From CAVTLG01 sp963802635 (GTDB lineage: Bacteria > Chloroflexota > Ktedonobacteria > Ktedonobacterales > Ktedonobacteraceae), in NCBI GenBank assembly GCA_963802635.1, contig CAWDJJ010000003.1:1162610-1226609 (forward strand): a stretch of DNA of 64,000 nt. Direction: 5' to 3'. Shown one piece after another: positions 44,082 to 53,132 of this stretch. Under the pieces are notes generated by a model. The model worked only from the letters and a program-made list of their open reading frames with translations, did no database searches and was not told the origin of the DNA. The translations under genes were made by a program, and so were the position numbers. Every line of letters starts with the position of its first letter. The stretch's first letter is position 1.

Positions 44082-44852
44082 ATGCCTTTATTAGAGGGCA
44101 AAAAAGCCCTTATCTTTGGCGTTGCTAATCACCGTTCCATTGCCTGGGCGATAGCGCAGGCGCTTGCTGACGGGGGTGCACAGCTTATCTTAGCCTATCA
44201 GGAGCGCATGGAGAGAGATGTGCGCAATCTGGCAGCCAAAGTTCCCGGTACGCAGGTTGTGCTCTGTGATGTACAGGATGATACTCAGCTCGATGCTGCT
44301 TTTGCCTATGCCAGTGAGGTCTTCGCAGGTGAATTGGATATCCTCATTCATTGTGTGGCCTTTGCTCCTCGTAATGAGCTAGAAAATCCCTTTGTAGAGA
44401 CGACGCGCGCTGGCTTCCAGACGGCTTTGGATATTAGCGCCTATTCGCTCATTGCTATGGCGAAACGTGCGAAGCCGTTGATGCAGGCTAATGGTGGTAG
44501 CATACTTGCTCTTACGTATATGGCTAGTGAGCGCGTGATGCCGAAGTACAATGTGATGGCCGTCGCCAAAGCTGCTTTAGAGTGCAGTGTGCGCTACCTG
44601 GCCTATGAGCTAGGTGAGCATAACATTCGCGTCAATGCTATTTCTGCTGGCCCGCTCAACACGTTGGCGGCGCGTGGTATCTCAGGCTTTACTGGTTTTC
44701 GTGATCAGGTATCGAGTGTTGCTCCGTTGCGTCGCAACATCGAGCAGAGTGAAGTTGGGGATACTGCACTCTTCCTGAGCAGCCATTATGCGCGTGGTAT
44801 TACCGGTGAGATTATGTTCGTCGATGCAGGCTACAATATTATGGGTGCGTAG
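44082..44852 (+). CDS. fabI: Enoyl-ACP reductase (NADH), FabI
   Basis: A 256-residue enoyl-acyl-carrier-protein reductase completing each fatty-acid elongation cycle. The divergent SDR signature of FabI is visible: KALIFGVANHRSIAWAIAQAL, DILIHCVAFAPRNELENP, LALTYMASERVMPKYNVMAVAKAALE with the Tyr-x6-Lys pair, and NIRVNAISAGPLNTLAARGI. The length is typical. The ATG at 44082 follows AGAGGAG; the frame also opens at a TTG at 44040 without a ribosome site. It is the last gene of a probable three-gene run and is followed by a hairpin terminator. Confidence 0.95.
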   Translation: MPLLEGKKALIFGVANHRSIAWAIAQALADGGAQLILAYQERMERDVRNLAAKVPGTQVVLCDVQDDTQLDAAFAYASEVFAGELDILIHCVAFAPRNELENPFVETTRAGFQTALDISAYSLIAMAKRAKPLMQANGGSILALTYMASERVMPKYNVMAVAKAALECSVRYLAYELGEHNIRVNAISAGPLNTLAARGISGFTGFRDQVSSVAPLRRNIEQSEVGDTALFLSSHYARGITGEIMFVDAGYNIMGA

Positions 44853-44864
44853 CGAGGAAAAATG

Positions 44865-44895
44865 AGGTGCGTTGCCATTGGTAACGCGCCTTTAT
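44865..44895 (+). terminator. Intrinsic terminator after fabI
   Basis: AGGTGCGTTGCC-ATTG-GTAACGCGCCT forms a 12-bp stem with wobble pairs, followed by TTTAT. It lies 13 bp after the fabI stop. Confidence 0.6.
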
Positions 44896-45111
44896 ACTAT
44901 TTGATTACTATCTAGATGCGACCGTCTTCCATGTTTTCGCCACTTCAATAATCCCTCTGCCTGCATGCAAAGGAATAATCCAACCAACCAATACTATAAC
45001 ACCACAAAATGAGCCAGGGCTTTCCAGTTCTGCATTGGGAGGTTGCGGCCACTCTTACAGAAAGAGCGAGCATGCTCCCATGGGAATCAGCATGACAACA
45101 GGGTATGGTGG

Positions 45112-45269
45112 CGGACGCGATAAATCGGGTCCCTACAGCCTGAAGCAATAAATTGCTTGTATTCATCTATTTCCTTGTGATAAAGTATGAAGAGCAAAAA
45201 ATGCAAGGAACGGGAGGTGCCCAGCCATTCATGGCCGGAGAACCGTAGGGACCCGATTTATCGCGTCCG
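45112..45269. repeat. Family 3 inverted-repeat element, copy c
   Basis: A 158-bp element with 25-bp perfect terminal inverted repeats beginning CGGACGCGATAAATCGGG (45112), with the inverse ending at 45269. The inner palindrome is AAGCAATAAATTGCTT. The interior differs in length and sequence from copy b, so only the ends and inner palindrome are conserved. The rest of the 44853-45483 gap holds no gene I can support. Confidence 0.88.
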
Positions 45270-45483
45270 TCTCTCCTTACCTATTTTTCATCTTGCGCTT
45301 TAAATATATATCTTTGCTTTCTCTCCATATGTTACCCCTTTTCATCTGTCGTATCTGCTGTCAAGACGCTGACAGAATTGAAAAGCCCTGCAAAATGAGC
45401 GTGATAGTATAGATAATCGTCTCTCTATCGTTTATGATAGATGAAAGATACGAAACAAATGTACGTAGAGAGGTGGCGCGTAA

Positions 45484-48400
45484 ATGGCACTGGATTTTAG
45501 TTCTGCGGACGATAGCGCTGGAACTCTTGACCTGAATAGCATCTTCATTGGTCGCCAGGCACAACTCGACCTTTTCGAGATCTACCTGGAGCGCTGGCAG
45601 CGTTTTATGTCCAGTGAAGGCGCGGAAGAAGCGTCTGTCACTGAGGCCCCAACGCCCACAAACAGGTTACAGGGACTGGTTGTCCTGCTGCATGGACGCG
45701 GCGGTTTTGGTAAGAGCACCTTGCTGGGACATTATCGGTCAATGGCCTTGCGGCCTGAGCGCCATCTTATCCTCAGTAAAATCGTCGATTGGGAGTTTGC
45801 TATCGAGGGCAAGCGCAGCCTGTTCAATCCTGGATCGGGCCAGGATGTTGATGCGGGCGAGTACTTCAAGCTCCTGTGTGCACAATTTGCTCTCTGCTTA
45901 AACAAATCCGCCAGCGATTTCAAGCAGTATCAAAAAGCGCTCAAGGCTGTTGAGGAGGCTAAGAAGGATGCTCAGCGGTTTCTTGACGGTGTGCAGCAAG
46001 CTTCTAAAGATGAGCGTTATCCTACCTTGAGCCGCTTGTCGAGTGAGGGCGCTGGTCAATTGCTGCGCCTGATAGCTGTGCATATGGGTCCAGCGGGCTT
46101 GCTACTCAACAACGAGCAAGTTGTGGCAAAGGTGCAAGCACTGGCAGGCAAAGAAGCGGAGATTGGCGCAGATCAGCTTGTGCACCTCTATGGACGGCTC
46201 AAGGATCGGCTCGGAGATCGACTTGGTGACTATCTGAATCCCGCTTTGCGCCTCGGCCTGGCCCTGGGCAGCGACTTGCGCGACTTTGCCAGAAACTATC
46301 CTTTGCTCATCTTCTTCGACACCTATGAAGAAGTTGACGAGGGTGATCATCTGCTCTGGATCGTCATGGCGGCGGCTGGATTGCGTGTAGGCTGGATAGT
46401 GGCTGGTCGCGACAATCTGTGGGCGGGTTTAGAGCAGCGTGAGCGCAGCATCGACAGCGAGTACGGCTACAAGGATATTGTGTTGCCTGACCGTGGTCTA
46501 TCGATTAACTTCAACGCAGGTGATGTTGGAGCCTTTACCCTCAGCGATATCATGGAGTACTTCGACCGCTTATGTCATATGCTGCCATCTGAAAGCGCGT
46601 TACCGACGCTAAAGCGGGATGAGGCGGAGCGTATTCTGCAGGTGACGCAAGGTGTACCGCTAGCAGTCAAGATTGCGGCGGGACTCTATGTAGAAACGGC
46701 CAATCTGGATGTGATCACAGAAACGGTTGCAGGTAAAAGAGAGATCGTTGATCAGATGGTGCGCCGCTATCTCTTGCACGCTCGTGATCAGCAGAGCGAG
46801 CGCAATGCACTGTATGCCCTGGCTCTACTGCGTCGTGCCGACCATCCACCCATCATTGCCGTCGCTTTAGGTCTCAGTCCTGAAGAGGCCAGAACCAGCT
46901 ATGCCAGTGCGCTGAGCCATTTGCAACGTCGTTACAGCTTTATTTTCACAGAAAAAGCGCAGCCAGCACTACATCAGGAAGTGTGCCACTTTCTGCGCCT
47001 CTGGTTATTGGAGCATCGTGACCAGCCAGAAATTGTTGCCATCAACGAGCGCTTAAAGGATGCCCACGAGCAAGCCTTGAAGAAACTGGAGCAAAGAAAG
47101 TATGCCAGCTTGCAAGAGCGCCTGCAAGACGACGAGTGGGCAGAAACCTATCTGGATCTGGCTGAGCAACAATGCTGGCTCGATCCTGTGCAAGGCGTAT
47201 GGATCACGCTCCCCTTCATGATTGCCGCTGCCATTTATCGCCGTGCTGCCAATGAAGATACTGCCGAAATAGGTAATTTCTTTCAACAAAATGTAGGAGC
47301 ACCCTATCGTAACTGGTGGGAGTGGGCATCGCAAAGCCTGGTACATTTAAATAGTCGAAATTCGGCAACAGAAGGGCTAGCTGGACTGGAAAATTTAGCG
47401 GCATTGTTGAAGCGTCAATGGCATCCAACGTTCCCGGCATTTCTGCCCGATTATCACACGGAACTACAAGCTGCACTTTGCTGGCGGTTAGGCGAAGCCT
47501 ATCAAGACCAGAACGAGGATAAAGCTCTGGCATGCTATGAGCAAAGTCTGACAGGCCTGGGTGATGACGTATTCTTCAAAAATGCTGTTGCAGAGGCATA
47601 TTGTGGGGTGGCATACAAGTGTTATGATGAGAAAAACTATGCGCAGTGCATGCTATTATTAAATAGATCTATTGAACTAAAGCCTGACTATGTCTGGGCT
47701 TATAACTTTCGAGGCCGTACGTTTTATATGCAGAAGGACTATGAGCAGGCGATAGAGGACTGTACGAGAGCGATAGAGTTGGACCCCAAGTTTGCCGAGG
47801 CGTATGCTGTTCGCTGTGCGGTATATCAAGAGCAGAAAGACTACGAGCAGGCGATAGAGGATTGTACGAGAGTGATAGAGTTGGACCCTAACTATGCCTG
47901 GGCATACAATAATCGTGGTTGGATATATGGAACGCAGAAGGACTACGAGCAGGCGATAGAGGACTGTACGAGAGCGATAGAGTTGGACCCCAAGAATGCC
48001 TGGGCGTACAATAATCGTGGTTGGGCATATCAAGAGCAGAAGGACTACGAGCAGGCGATAGAGGACTGTACGAGAGCGATAGAGTTGGACCCCAAGTTTG
48101 CCGAGGCGTATGCTGTTCGCGGTGCGGTATATCAAGAGCAGAAGGACTATGAGCAGGCGATAGAGGACTGTACGAGAGCGATAGAGCTGGACCCCAAGAA
48201 TGCCTGGGTGTATGCTGTTCGCTGTGCGGTATATCAAGAGCAGAAAGACTGCAGGCAGGCGATAGAGGACTGTACGAGAGCGATAGAGTTGGACCCTAAC
48301 TATGCCTGGGCGTATGCTGTTCGCGGTGCGGTATATCAAGAGCAGAAAGACTGCAGGCAGGCGATAGAGGACTGTACGAGAGCGATAGAGTTGGACCCCA

Positions 48401-49023
48401 AGTCTGCTGAGGCGTATGCTGTTCGCGGTGCGGTATATCAAGAGCAGAAAGACTACAAGCAGGCGATAGAGGACTGTACGAGAGCGATGGAGCTGGACTA
48501 CAAGTGTGCTCTAGCCTACTATAATCGTGGTGGGGCCTATCTACGCGCAAAAGACAGTTTGCAAGCCGTTGCTGACTACAGGCATGCTCACGAACTGGAT
48601 CAAACGGACGTAAATGCTGCATTGATGGCTGAATGGGCGAGTATGACTAAACAACGTCCAGGTGCAGAAGTCATCACGCGTTTAGAAAAGATCGCAATGA
48701 TCAACCCACAGCATTATGTCGCATACGTTTGTCGTGGCCTGGGGGCTGGGTTGCGTGATCAGCTCAAAGCAGGTTTAGCCGAACTGGAGCTGGCAATTCC
48801 CATAGAGCCGCAGGAATGGGATGCTTACTTCTGGCAAGGCATGCTGCGCGCCTACTACTACCAGGGACGCCCTCACATTGCCATTGAGGCCATCGAAAAG
48901 TCCCTGGCTGTAGGCTTGCCACCGATCCTATTGATGCCCCTGTACTGGCTTGCTCATGACCGTCCCGACTTCTTTGCACAGTATGCCAGGCCGCTGCTAG
49001 AGAAATACGCTATTTATCTTTAG
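45484..49023 (+). CDS. STAND-like ATPase with TPR array
   Basis: An 1179-residue cytoplasmic protein. Walker A VVLLHGRGGFGKSTLLGHY is near residues 62-80. A Walker-B-like LLIFFDTYEEVDEG and sensor-like VGWIVAGRDNLW lie near 275-315, followed by helical/winged-helix segments (QVTQGVPLAVKIAAGLY is the GxP motif). This is the NB-ARC/NACHT-type signalling layout. TPRs occupy about 640-1080, eight of them nearly identical. The N-terminal 60 residues are too short for a known effector, so any effector is in trans or absent. Such proteins act as oligomerising sensors. Defence or stress signalling is inferred only. Confidence 0.8.
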   Translation: MALDFSSADDSAGTLDLNSIFIGRQAQLDLFEIYLERWQRFMSSEGAEEASVTEAPTPTNRLQGLVVLLHGRGGFGKSTLLGHYRSMALRPERHLILSKIVDWEFAIEGKRSLFNPGSGQDVDAGEYFKLLCAQFALCLNKSASDFKQYQKALKAVEEAKKDAQRFLDGVQQASKDERYPTLSRLSSEGAGQLLRLIAVHMGPAGLLLNNEQVVAKVQALAGKEAEIGADQLVHLYGRLKDRLGDRLGDYLNPALRLGLALGSDLRDFARNYPLLIFFDTYEEVDEGDHLLWIVMAAAGLRVGWIVAGRDNLWAGLEQRERSIDSEYGYKDIVLPDRGLSINFNAGDVGAFTLSDIMEYFDRLCHMLPSESALPTLKRDEAERILQVTQGVPLAVKIAAGLYVETANLDVITETVAGKREIVDQMVRRYLLHARDQQSERNALYALALLRRADHPPIIAVALGLSPEEARTSYASALSHLQRRYSFIFTEKAQPALHQEVCHFLRLWLLEHRDQPEIVAINERLKDAHEQALKKLEQRKYASLQERLQDDEWAETYLDLAEQQCWLDPVQGVWITLPFMIAAAIYRRAANEDTAEIGNFFQQNVGAPYRNWWEWASQSLVHLNSRNSATEGLAGLENLAALLKRQWHPTFPAFLPDYHTELQAALCWRLGEAYQDQNEDKALACYEQSLTGLGDDVFFKNAVAEAYCGVAYKCYDEKNYAQCMLLLNRSIELKPDYVWAYNFRGRTFYMQKDYEQAIEDCTRAIELDPKFAEAYAVRCAVYQEQKDYEQAIEDCTRVIELDPNYAWAYNNRGWIYGTQKDYEQAIEDCTRAIELDPKNAWAYNNRGWAYQEQKDYEQAIEDCTRAIELDPKFAEAYAVRGAVYQEQKDYEQAIEDCTRAIELDPKNAWVYAVRCAVYQEQKDCRQAIEDCTRAIELDPNYAWAYAVRGAVYQEQKDCRQAIEDCTRAIELDPKSAEAYAVRGAVYQEQKDYKQAIEDCTRAMELDYKCALAYYNRGGAYLRAKDSLQAVADYRHAHELDQTDVNAALMAEWASMTKQRPGAEVITRLEKIAMINPQHYVAYVCRGLGAGLRDQLKAGLAELELAIPIEPQEWDAYFWQGMLRAYYYQGRPHIAIEAIEKSLAVGLPPILLMPLYWLAHDRPDFFAQYARPLLEKYAIYL
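47689..48504 (+). repeat. Eight near-identical 102-bp coding repeats (TPR units)
   Basis: Eight 34-residue units share the core QKDYEQAIEDCTRAIELDP, with the first ten residues alternating among AWAYNNRGW, AEAYAVRGA and AWVYAVRCA types. DNA identity is as high as the protein identity, pointing to recent duplication or ongoing recombination. Slippage or assembly collapse is likely here. Confidence 0.92.
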
Positions 49024-49345
49024 TTGAGGTCTGATCTTCTATTCAGCTAAAGGAGAAGAAAGGACAATAACATCTTTGTTAAGAAATAATCACAGTAGCA
49101 GATCAATAGTTACCTCACCTTAACCATATTATCACCTTTTTTACCTATCTTTTGTTCCTCTATCTATCACATAATATTTATATACCAAATTGCATTTACC
49201 TAACTGGATTAAACGATTTTCTTGTATATCGCCACAAGTTGTAATGCTCAATCTGGGCGATATTTGAAATGTTCTTATCCGTGTAGGATGAATAATCGCT
49301 GTAACCGATACTTTTGTAATGTGATGTTTGAAGAAGGGATAATGT
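49024..49345. other. AT-rich intergenic region
   Basis: 322 bp between the STAND-like gene and the surface-protein gene. It is AT-rich with no repeat-family copy, no hairpin of note and no clear promoter pair. Confidence 0.45.
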
Positions 49346-50191
49346 ATGAAGTGTAATTTTTTTGCTATGTGTATGTGCCGTCGTATTGTGATTGCAGGTG
49401 TTATCTGTACGTTCTTTAGCCTTTACGCGTTGCCTACTCAGTTTGCCTCGGCCCAGGGTTCGGCATACATTCGCGTGATCCATGCTTCGCCCTTTGTTGG
49501 CACGGCAGATGTGTTCGTTGATGGTACGAAGTTGCTCAGTAGCTTTCAGTTTGCCTCAGTGACGAACTATGTGCCTGTACCTCAAGGAGTGCATAAAGTG
49601 CAGATTGCTCTTGTTGGTAAGGGTATGGACGCGGCTGCCCTCACGCAGAATCTTGATGTGCAGGCTGGTGTTACTTACACAGTTGCAGCCGTTGGTGCTA
49701 CAGCCAATACACTCAATTTAAAGGTATTTGTAGATAACAACCAGATTTCGCCCGGTCATGCCAAGTTACGTATCTATCCACTCGCACCTGATGCTGGCGC
49801 AGTCAATGTTACTATTGGGAATGGTACCATGCTTGATGACATGACGTATCAAGATGCCAGCAATTATCTGGTGCTGAACTCAGGTTCATATAAGCTCGAT
49901 CTCACTGATCCGCAGTTTGGTACGACCTTACCACTTTCGACTACCCTTACCTCTAATATGGTAACGAGCGTTTTTGCTGTCGGTCTCTTCCAGGGCAATC
50001 CAAAAGTGCAACTGGTGTCTGCGCAGACGGCTGGTGTGCCAGGGCTGCCCGGTACTGGAAGTGACCCCAATCTGCACACGACAGATGGAGTCGCTACCGA
50101 TCCATTCATTGGCTGGTTCTTGCTGGCTGGTATTCTAGCCCTGGTTGGTCTAAGTGTCGTCGTACATCGCCGTCGCCTGGAATACCTATAA
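49346..50191 (+). CDS. DUF4397 surface protein with LPGTG sorting signal
   Basis: A 281-residue secreted protein. The signal peptide runs to about residue 35 (cleavage near FASA-QG). Two DUF4397 beta modules follow: AYIRVIHASPFVGTADVFVDG with VPVPQGVHKVQIA, and AKLRIYPLAPDAGAVNVTIGNG. The C-terminus has LPGTG at about 233-237, a membrane helix at about 252-272 and a basic HRRRLEYL tail, which together form a complete sortase signal. The next gene encodes a sortase, its probable anchoring enzyme. The ATG at 49346 follows GAAGAAGGG. Confidence 0.87.
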   Translation: MKCNFFAMCMCRRIVIAGVICTFFSLYALPTQFASAQGSAYIRVIHASPFVGTADVFVDGTKLLSSFQFASVTNYVPVPQGVHKVQIALVGKGMDAAALTQNLDVQAGVTYTVAAVGATANTLNLKVFVDNNQISPGHAKLRIYPLAPDAGAVNVTIGNGTMLDDMTYQDASNYLVLNSGSYKLDLTDPQFGTTLPLSTTLTSNMVTSVFAVGLFQGNPKVQLVSAQTAGVPGLPGTGSDPNLHTTDGVATDPFIGWFLLAGILALVGLSVVVHRRRLEYL

Positions 50192-50198
50192 TACCCAT

Positions 50199-50834
50199 AT
50201 GCAGTCCCTGGAAGAGATTTTGAAATTCAATTTGCTTACATGGCGTTGGATGTTTTGCTTCATCCTACTCTGCCAGATATGTGTGGCTGCTGGCTGTGGT
50301 CAGGCCGTTCCTCAGAAGAGCAGGGAGGCTAATAAAGTGGTGGACGGTAGGCCATCACTCGTGACGCGAACGCCAACCGAACCAGTAGATCTCCCTGCTC
50401 GCTTGATTGTTCCGGCTATTCAGGTGAACGCCTCCATTGAGCAGGTTGGCATTCTGGCGAGTGGGGATTTGAACACTCCACAGCGAAGTCCCTGGACTGA
50501 TGTGGGATGGTACGATACGGGCACCCTACCGGGCGAGCGTGGTAGCGCAGTCATTGATGGGCACCTGGATCGTCCGGGGGGGGTTCCGGCTGTTTTTTGG
50601 TTCTTGAGCGACATGCGTGTAGGTGATGAGGTTATGATTGTGATGACCTCTGGCACGATGCTGCATTTTCATGTGACGCGTACTGCTTTCTACTCTCCAC
50701 AAGATGCTCCCTTACAAGGCATTTTTGGTGATAGCAGTGGAGACTATCTGAATTTGATCACTTGTGCAGGTGATTGGATTCCTAGCCAGCATCAAACAAC
50801 TTTACGTATGGTAGTGTATACTACTTTAGGGTAA
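50199..50834 (+). CDS. Class F-like sortase with lipobox-like N-terminus
   Basis: A transpeptidase of about 211 residues. Catalytic His is in VIDGHLDRPGG, Cys in YLNLITCAGDW (the LxTC motif) and Arg in TTLRMVVYT. The N-terminal hydrophobic stretch ends in CVAAGCGQ, a lipobox-like sequence, so it may be a lipoprotein instead of the usual transmembrane-anchored sortase. It lies 7 bp after a gene for an LPGTG protein, its likely substrate. The ATG at 50199 has no ribosome site. A GTG at 50154 (overlapping the upstream gene) and a TTG at 50220 behind GGAAGAG are alternatives. Confidence 0.88.
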   Translation: MQSLEEILKFNLLTWRWMFCFILLCQICVAAGCGQAVPQKSREANKVVDGRPSLVTRTPTEPVDLPARLIVPAIQVNASIEQVGILASGDLNTPQRSPWTDVGWYDTGTLPGERGSAVIDGHLDRPGGVPAVFWFLSDMRVGDEVMIVMTSGTMLHFHVTRTAFYSPQDAPLQGIFGDSSGDYLNLITCAGDWIPSQHQTTLRMVVYTTLG

Positions 50835-50864
50835 AATAGAGAGAAAGAACTTCTATTTTACCCT
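50828..50864 (+). terminator. Hairpin terminator overlapping the sortase stop
   Basis: A 13-bp perfect stem AGGGTAAAATAGA / TCTATTTTACCCT with a loop of about 11 nt, followed by GTTTTA. The stop codon TAA lies inside the left arm. Confidence 0.65.
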
Positions 50865-50923
50865 GTTTTAGGTAAGGGGTAACGGCTGGAAATAGTACGC
50901 ATTACGTCTTTGTGAGGTACAGT

Positions 50924-52417
50924 GTGCTACAAGAACAAACAACACTGCCCAATGGAGCCATCATACAGGACCACCAAGGTGAAAGTTATGTTGTTGAAGC
51001 GCTCCTGGGTCGGGGGGGCTTTAGCGGTGTTTATCGAGTCAGAGATCGGCGCATGAAACAGAAAGTTTTTGCGCTCAAAGAGATTATTGATCCCAAACCT
51101 CAGGAGCGTCGTAATCTTGCTTTCGAGGCGGAATTACTGATGCGCCTCAATCACAGCTCACTGCCACATGTCTATCAGGTCTTCGAGAATGTCAAACTCA
51201 ATCGTATTTTCACGCTCATGGATTACATTGAAGGTAAGGATCTGGAGACACTGCGTAGGGAACAGCCGGAGTTGCGTTTCCCATTGACTTTGGCCTTGAT
51301 GCTGATGGCTCCTATTATTGAGGCCGTTAGTTATCTTCACAAGCAGCAACCACCCGTTGTGCATCGCGATATTAAGCCTGCCAATATTATTGTACCAACT
51401 GGGGGCGATGATGCTTTCCTGGTCGATTTTGGCCTGGCTAAGGAGTTTGTGGAAGATAAGACAACCGGCGCATTTCGTTATGGGACGCCAGGCTATGCCG
51501 CTCCCGAACAATACGGTCGCGGTACCAATCTCCGCACGGACATTTATGCGCTGGCTGCCACGCTCTATACGCTCTTGACCGGCGTTGTGCCAGTTGACGC
51601 GCTTACGCGCAGTATCAACTCACTGGGGAGTGATCCACTCAAGCGCGCGCATGAAGTATGTCCGGCTATCCCTGAGGCTGTCGCTGTCGTCATTGAGCGT
51701 GCCATGAGCTTACGTCATGAAGACCGCTTTCCCAATGTTGATGAGTTCTGGCAAGCGCTCTGTATAGCCGCAGTACAGCAAAATGTGACTGTTCCGGCTA
51801 TACCTTTAATACCAACTAGACCGGGTAATGTGCCAACTCCAATCCCAGTTGTACAAAACAAAGGTCTATCTCGCAAACAAAAGACATGGCTTGTTATTAT
51901 CTCCGCCATCATTCTTATTGCTGCGGCAATAGATAGTACTTTTATGCTAATGCTCAAATCCAGAGCCATCGCTCCCATTCATGCGGTTAGTGCTTCTATT
52001 GTTCAAAAAACGACAATAACTACGAATACGTGTGCCTTGCCTGCGAACGCTCCCCCACCCTCGTCTCCTTATCCTCAACTAGCGTCCTGCTATGAGGGTA
52101 CGCTCAACGATAGCGGGATAACCAATGAGCAAACGTCTATCTCTCTTAGCGCGGTGAAGCAGCAGCAGAACCAGATCTCAGGCAGCTTTGCGGGTCTTCA
52201 GCAGAGCGGCTCTTTCGCTGGCACCATCACCAAAAATGGAGAAATCACGTTCCTGGTCCATCTCAATGCCTTGCCAGAGAAAGAGATTCTCTCGTTTGAG
52301 GGCAATTTTAATGTTGGGTATATCAGGGGTACCTTTGACGGCTACTATGTGAATAGTCGTCAGCCTACTGGCGATTATGGTGACTGGACGCTTGAGCCGC
52401 CTGCTCCTCGCACATGA
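50924..52417 (+). CDS. Transmembrane serine/threonine protein kinase
   Basis: A Hanks-type kinase of about 497 residues. The kinase domain (about 20-285) contains the Gly-rich LLGRGGFSGVYRV, VAIK-Lys in VFALKEI, catalytic HRDIKPANIIV, DFGLAKEF and activation segment GTPGYAAPEQYG; all key residues are present. A membrane helix lies at about 322-344 (WLVIISAIILIAAAIDSTFML). An extracytoplasmic beta-rich domain follows (about 370-497, YEGTLNDSGITNEQTSISL), which may sense a ligand or wall state. GTG at 50924 is preferred because GAGG lies 6 nt upstream; a GTG at 50912 is in frame. Confidence 0.9.
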   Translation: MLQEQTTLPNGAIIQDHQGESYVVEALLGRGGFSGVYRVRDRRMKQKVFALKEIIDPKPQERRNLAFEAELLMRLNHSSLPHVYQVFENVKLNRIFTLMDYIEGKDLETLRREQPELRFPLTLALMLMAPIIEAVSYLHKQQPPVVHRDIKPANIIVPTGGDDAFLVDFGLAKEFVEDKTTGAFRYGTPGYAAPEQYGRGTNLRTDIYALAATLYTLLTGVVPVDALTRSINSLGSDPLKRAHEVCPAIPEAVAVVIERAMSLRHEDRFPNVDEFWQALCIAAVQQNVTVPAIPLIPTRPGNVPTPIPVVQNKGLSRKQKTWLVIISAIILIAAAIDSTFMLMLKSRAIAPIHAVSASIVQKTTITTNTCALPANAPPPSSPYPQLASCYEGTLNDSGITNEQTSISLSAVKQQQNQISGSFAGLQQSGSFAGTITKNGEITFLVHLNALPEKEILSFEGNFNVGYIRGTFDGYYVNSRQPTGDYGDWTLEPPAPRT

Positions 52418-52549
52418 GCATTATTGTGGCCCTTTGGCTCTTACTTTCCATTAAAGCACAAAACAAGTTAAAAGTGTTATACACCAGATGCGCATGCCTT
52501 GCTCCTTTCCTGGTATATATAGCCCGAATGGTGCAACCCTAAAAGCTTC

Positions 52550-52579
52550 TTGACATCCGTCCCGTTGCTGATGTATCAT
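52550..52579 (+). promoter_or_regulatory. Promoter of the tRNA-Leu gene
   Basis: TTGACA (52550-52555), 18-bp spacer, TATCAT (52574-52579), ending 37 bp before the mature tRNA. Confidence 0.65.
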
Positions 52580-52615
52580 CCACAAGTGGGAGCGTATAAC
52601 TTCCACTTAACATTC

Positions 52616-52698
52616 GGGCGGTTGCTGAAACTGGTAGACAGGGCAGACTTAGGATCTGTTGGTGATGAGCCATGAGAGTTCGAGTCTCTCACCGCCCA
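52616..52698 (+). tRNA. tRNA-Leu (anticodon TAG)
   Basis: An 83-nt class II tRNA. Acceptor arms GGGCGGT and ACCGCCC pair, with discriminator A at 52698. The anticodon loop ACTTAGGAT gives TAG (reads CUA-type codons). A variable arm (TGGTGATGAGCCA) and T-arm with GTTCGAGTC are present. CCA is not encoded. Confidence 0.95.
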
Positions 52699-52704
52699 CT
52701 TGTC

Positions 52705-52767
52705 TGAGAGAGTGTTTGGTTTCAGCTCAATAGTGATAAAAAGTGTGCATGTTCCAAACACTCTCTG
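52705..52767. repeat. Family 2 short inverted-repeat element, copy c
   Basis: Ends TGAGAGAGTGTTTGG and CCAAACACTCTCT are inverse over 13 bp. The interior TTTCAGCTCAATAGTGA and AAAAAGTGTGCATG matches copy a. It sits 6 bp after tRNA-Leu and 21 bp before tRNA-Gly, and may act as a hairpin in their joint transcript. Confidence 0.88.
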
Positions 52768-52788
52768 AATGGATGAATACGCAGTTTT

Positions 52789-52860
52789 GCGGGAGTGGCT
52801 CAGTGGTAGAGCATCTCCTTGCCAAGGAGAAAGTCACGGGTTCGATCCCCGTCTCCCGCT
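52789..52860 (+). tRNA. tRNA-Gly (anticodon GCC)
   Basis: A 72-nt tRNA with acceptor GCGGGAG/CTCCCGC, anticodon stem CTCCT/AGGAG around TGCCA (anticodon GCC) and T-arm GGGTTCGATCCC. CCA is not encoded. No separate promoter is evident, so it is probably co-transcribed with tRNA-Leu through the family 2 element. Confidence 0.95.
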
Positions 52861-53132
52861 CCGAGCCATCTGGATTTGAGAACAATCTAACCTGATTGCT
52901 CTCTTGTGGGAAAGCGCTTATGTATCCTATGCCGTACATCGATCACAACGCTTCAGTAACAAGCGCGGAACAGTTGGTCAATGTTTAGCTTCGTTGTTAG
53001 AAGGGTGGTTCATCGTTATTGTTACCGCTCTGCGCTTCCCCACCTTTTGTACATGTACACGTATCGCTTCCATCTTGCATACAGGTGAGTATACTACCTA
53101 TAATGAAGTAAGAACATTTTGTTGGAGGAAAT

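Noticed and set aside
47677..48441. Long minus-strand open frame opposite the TPR repeats
   Set aside because: A repeated mirror of the 102-bp coding repeats; the forward frame has clear TPR protein signal.
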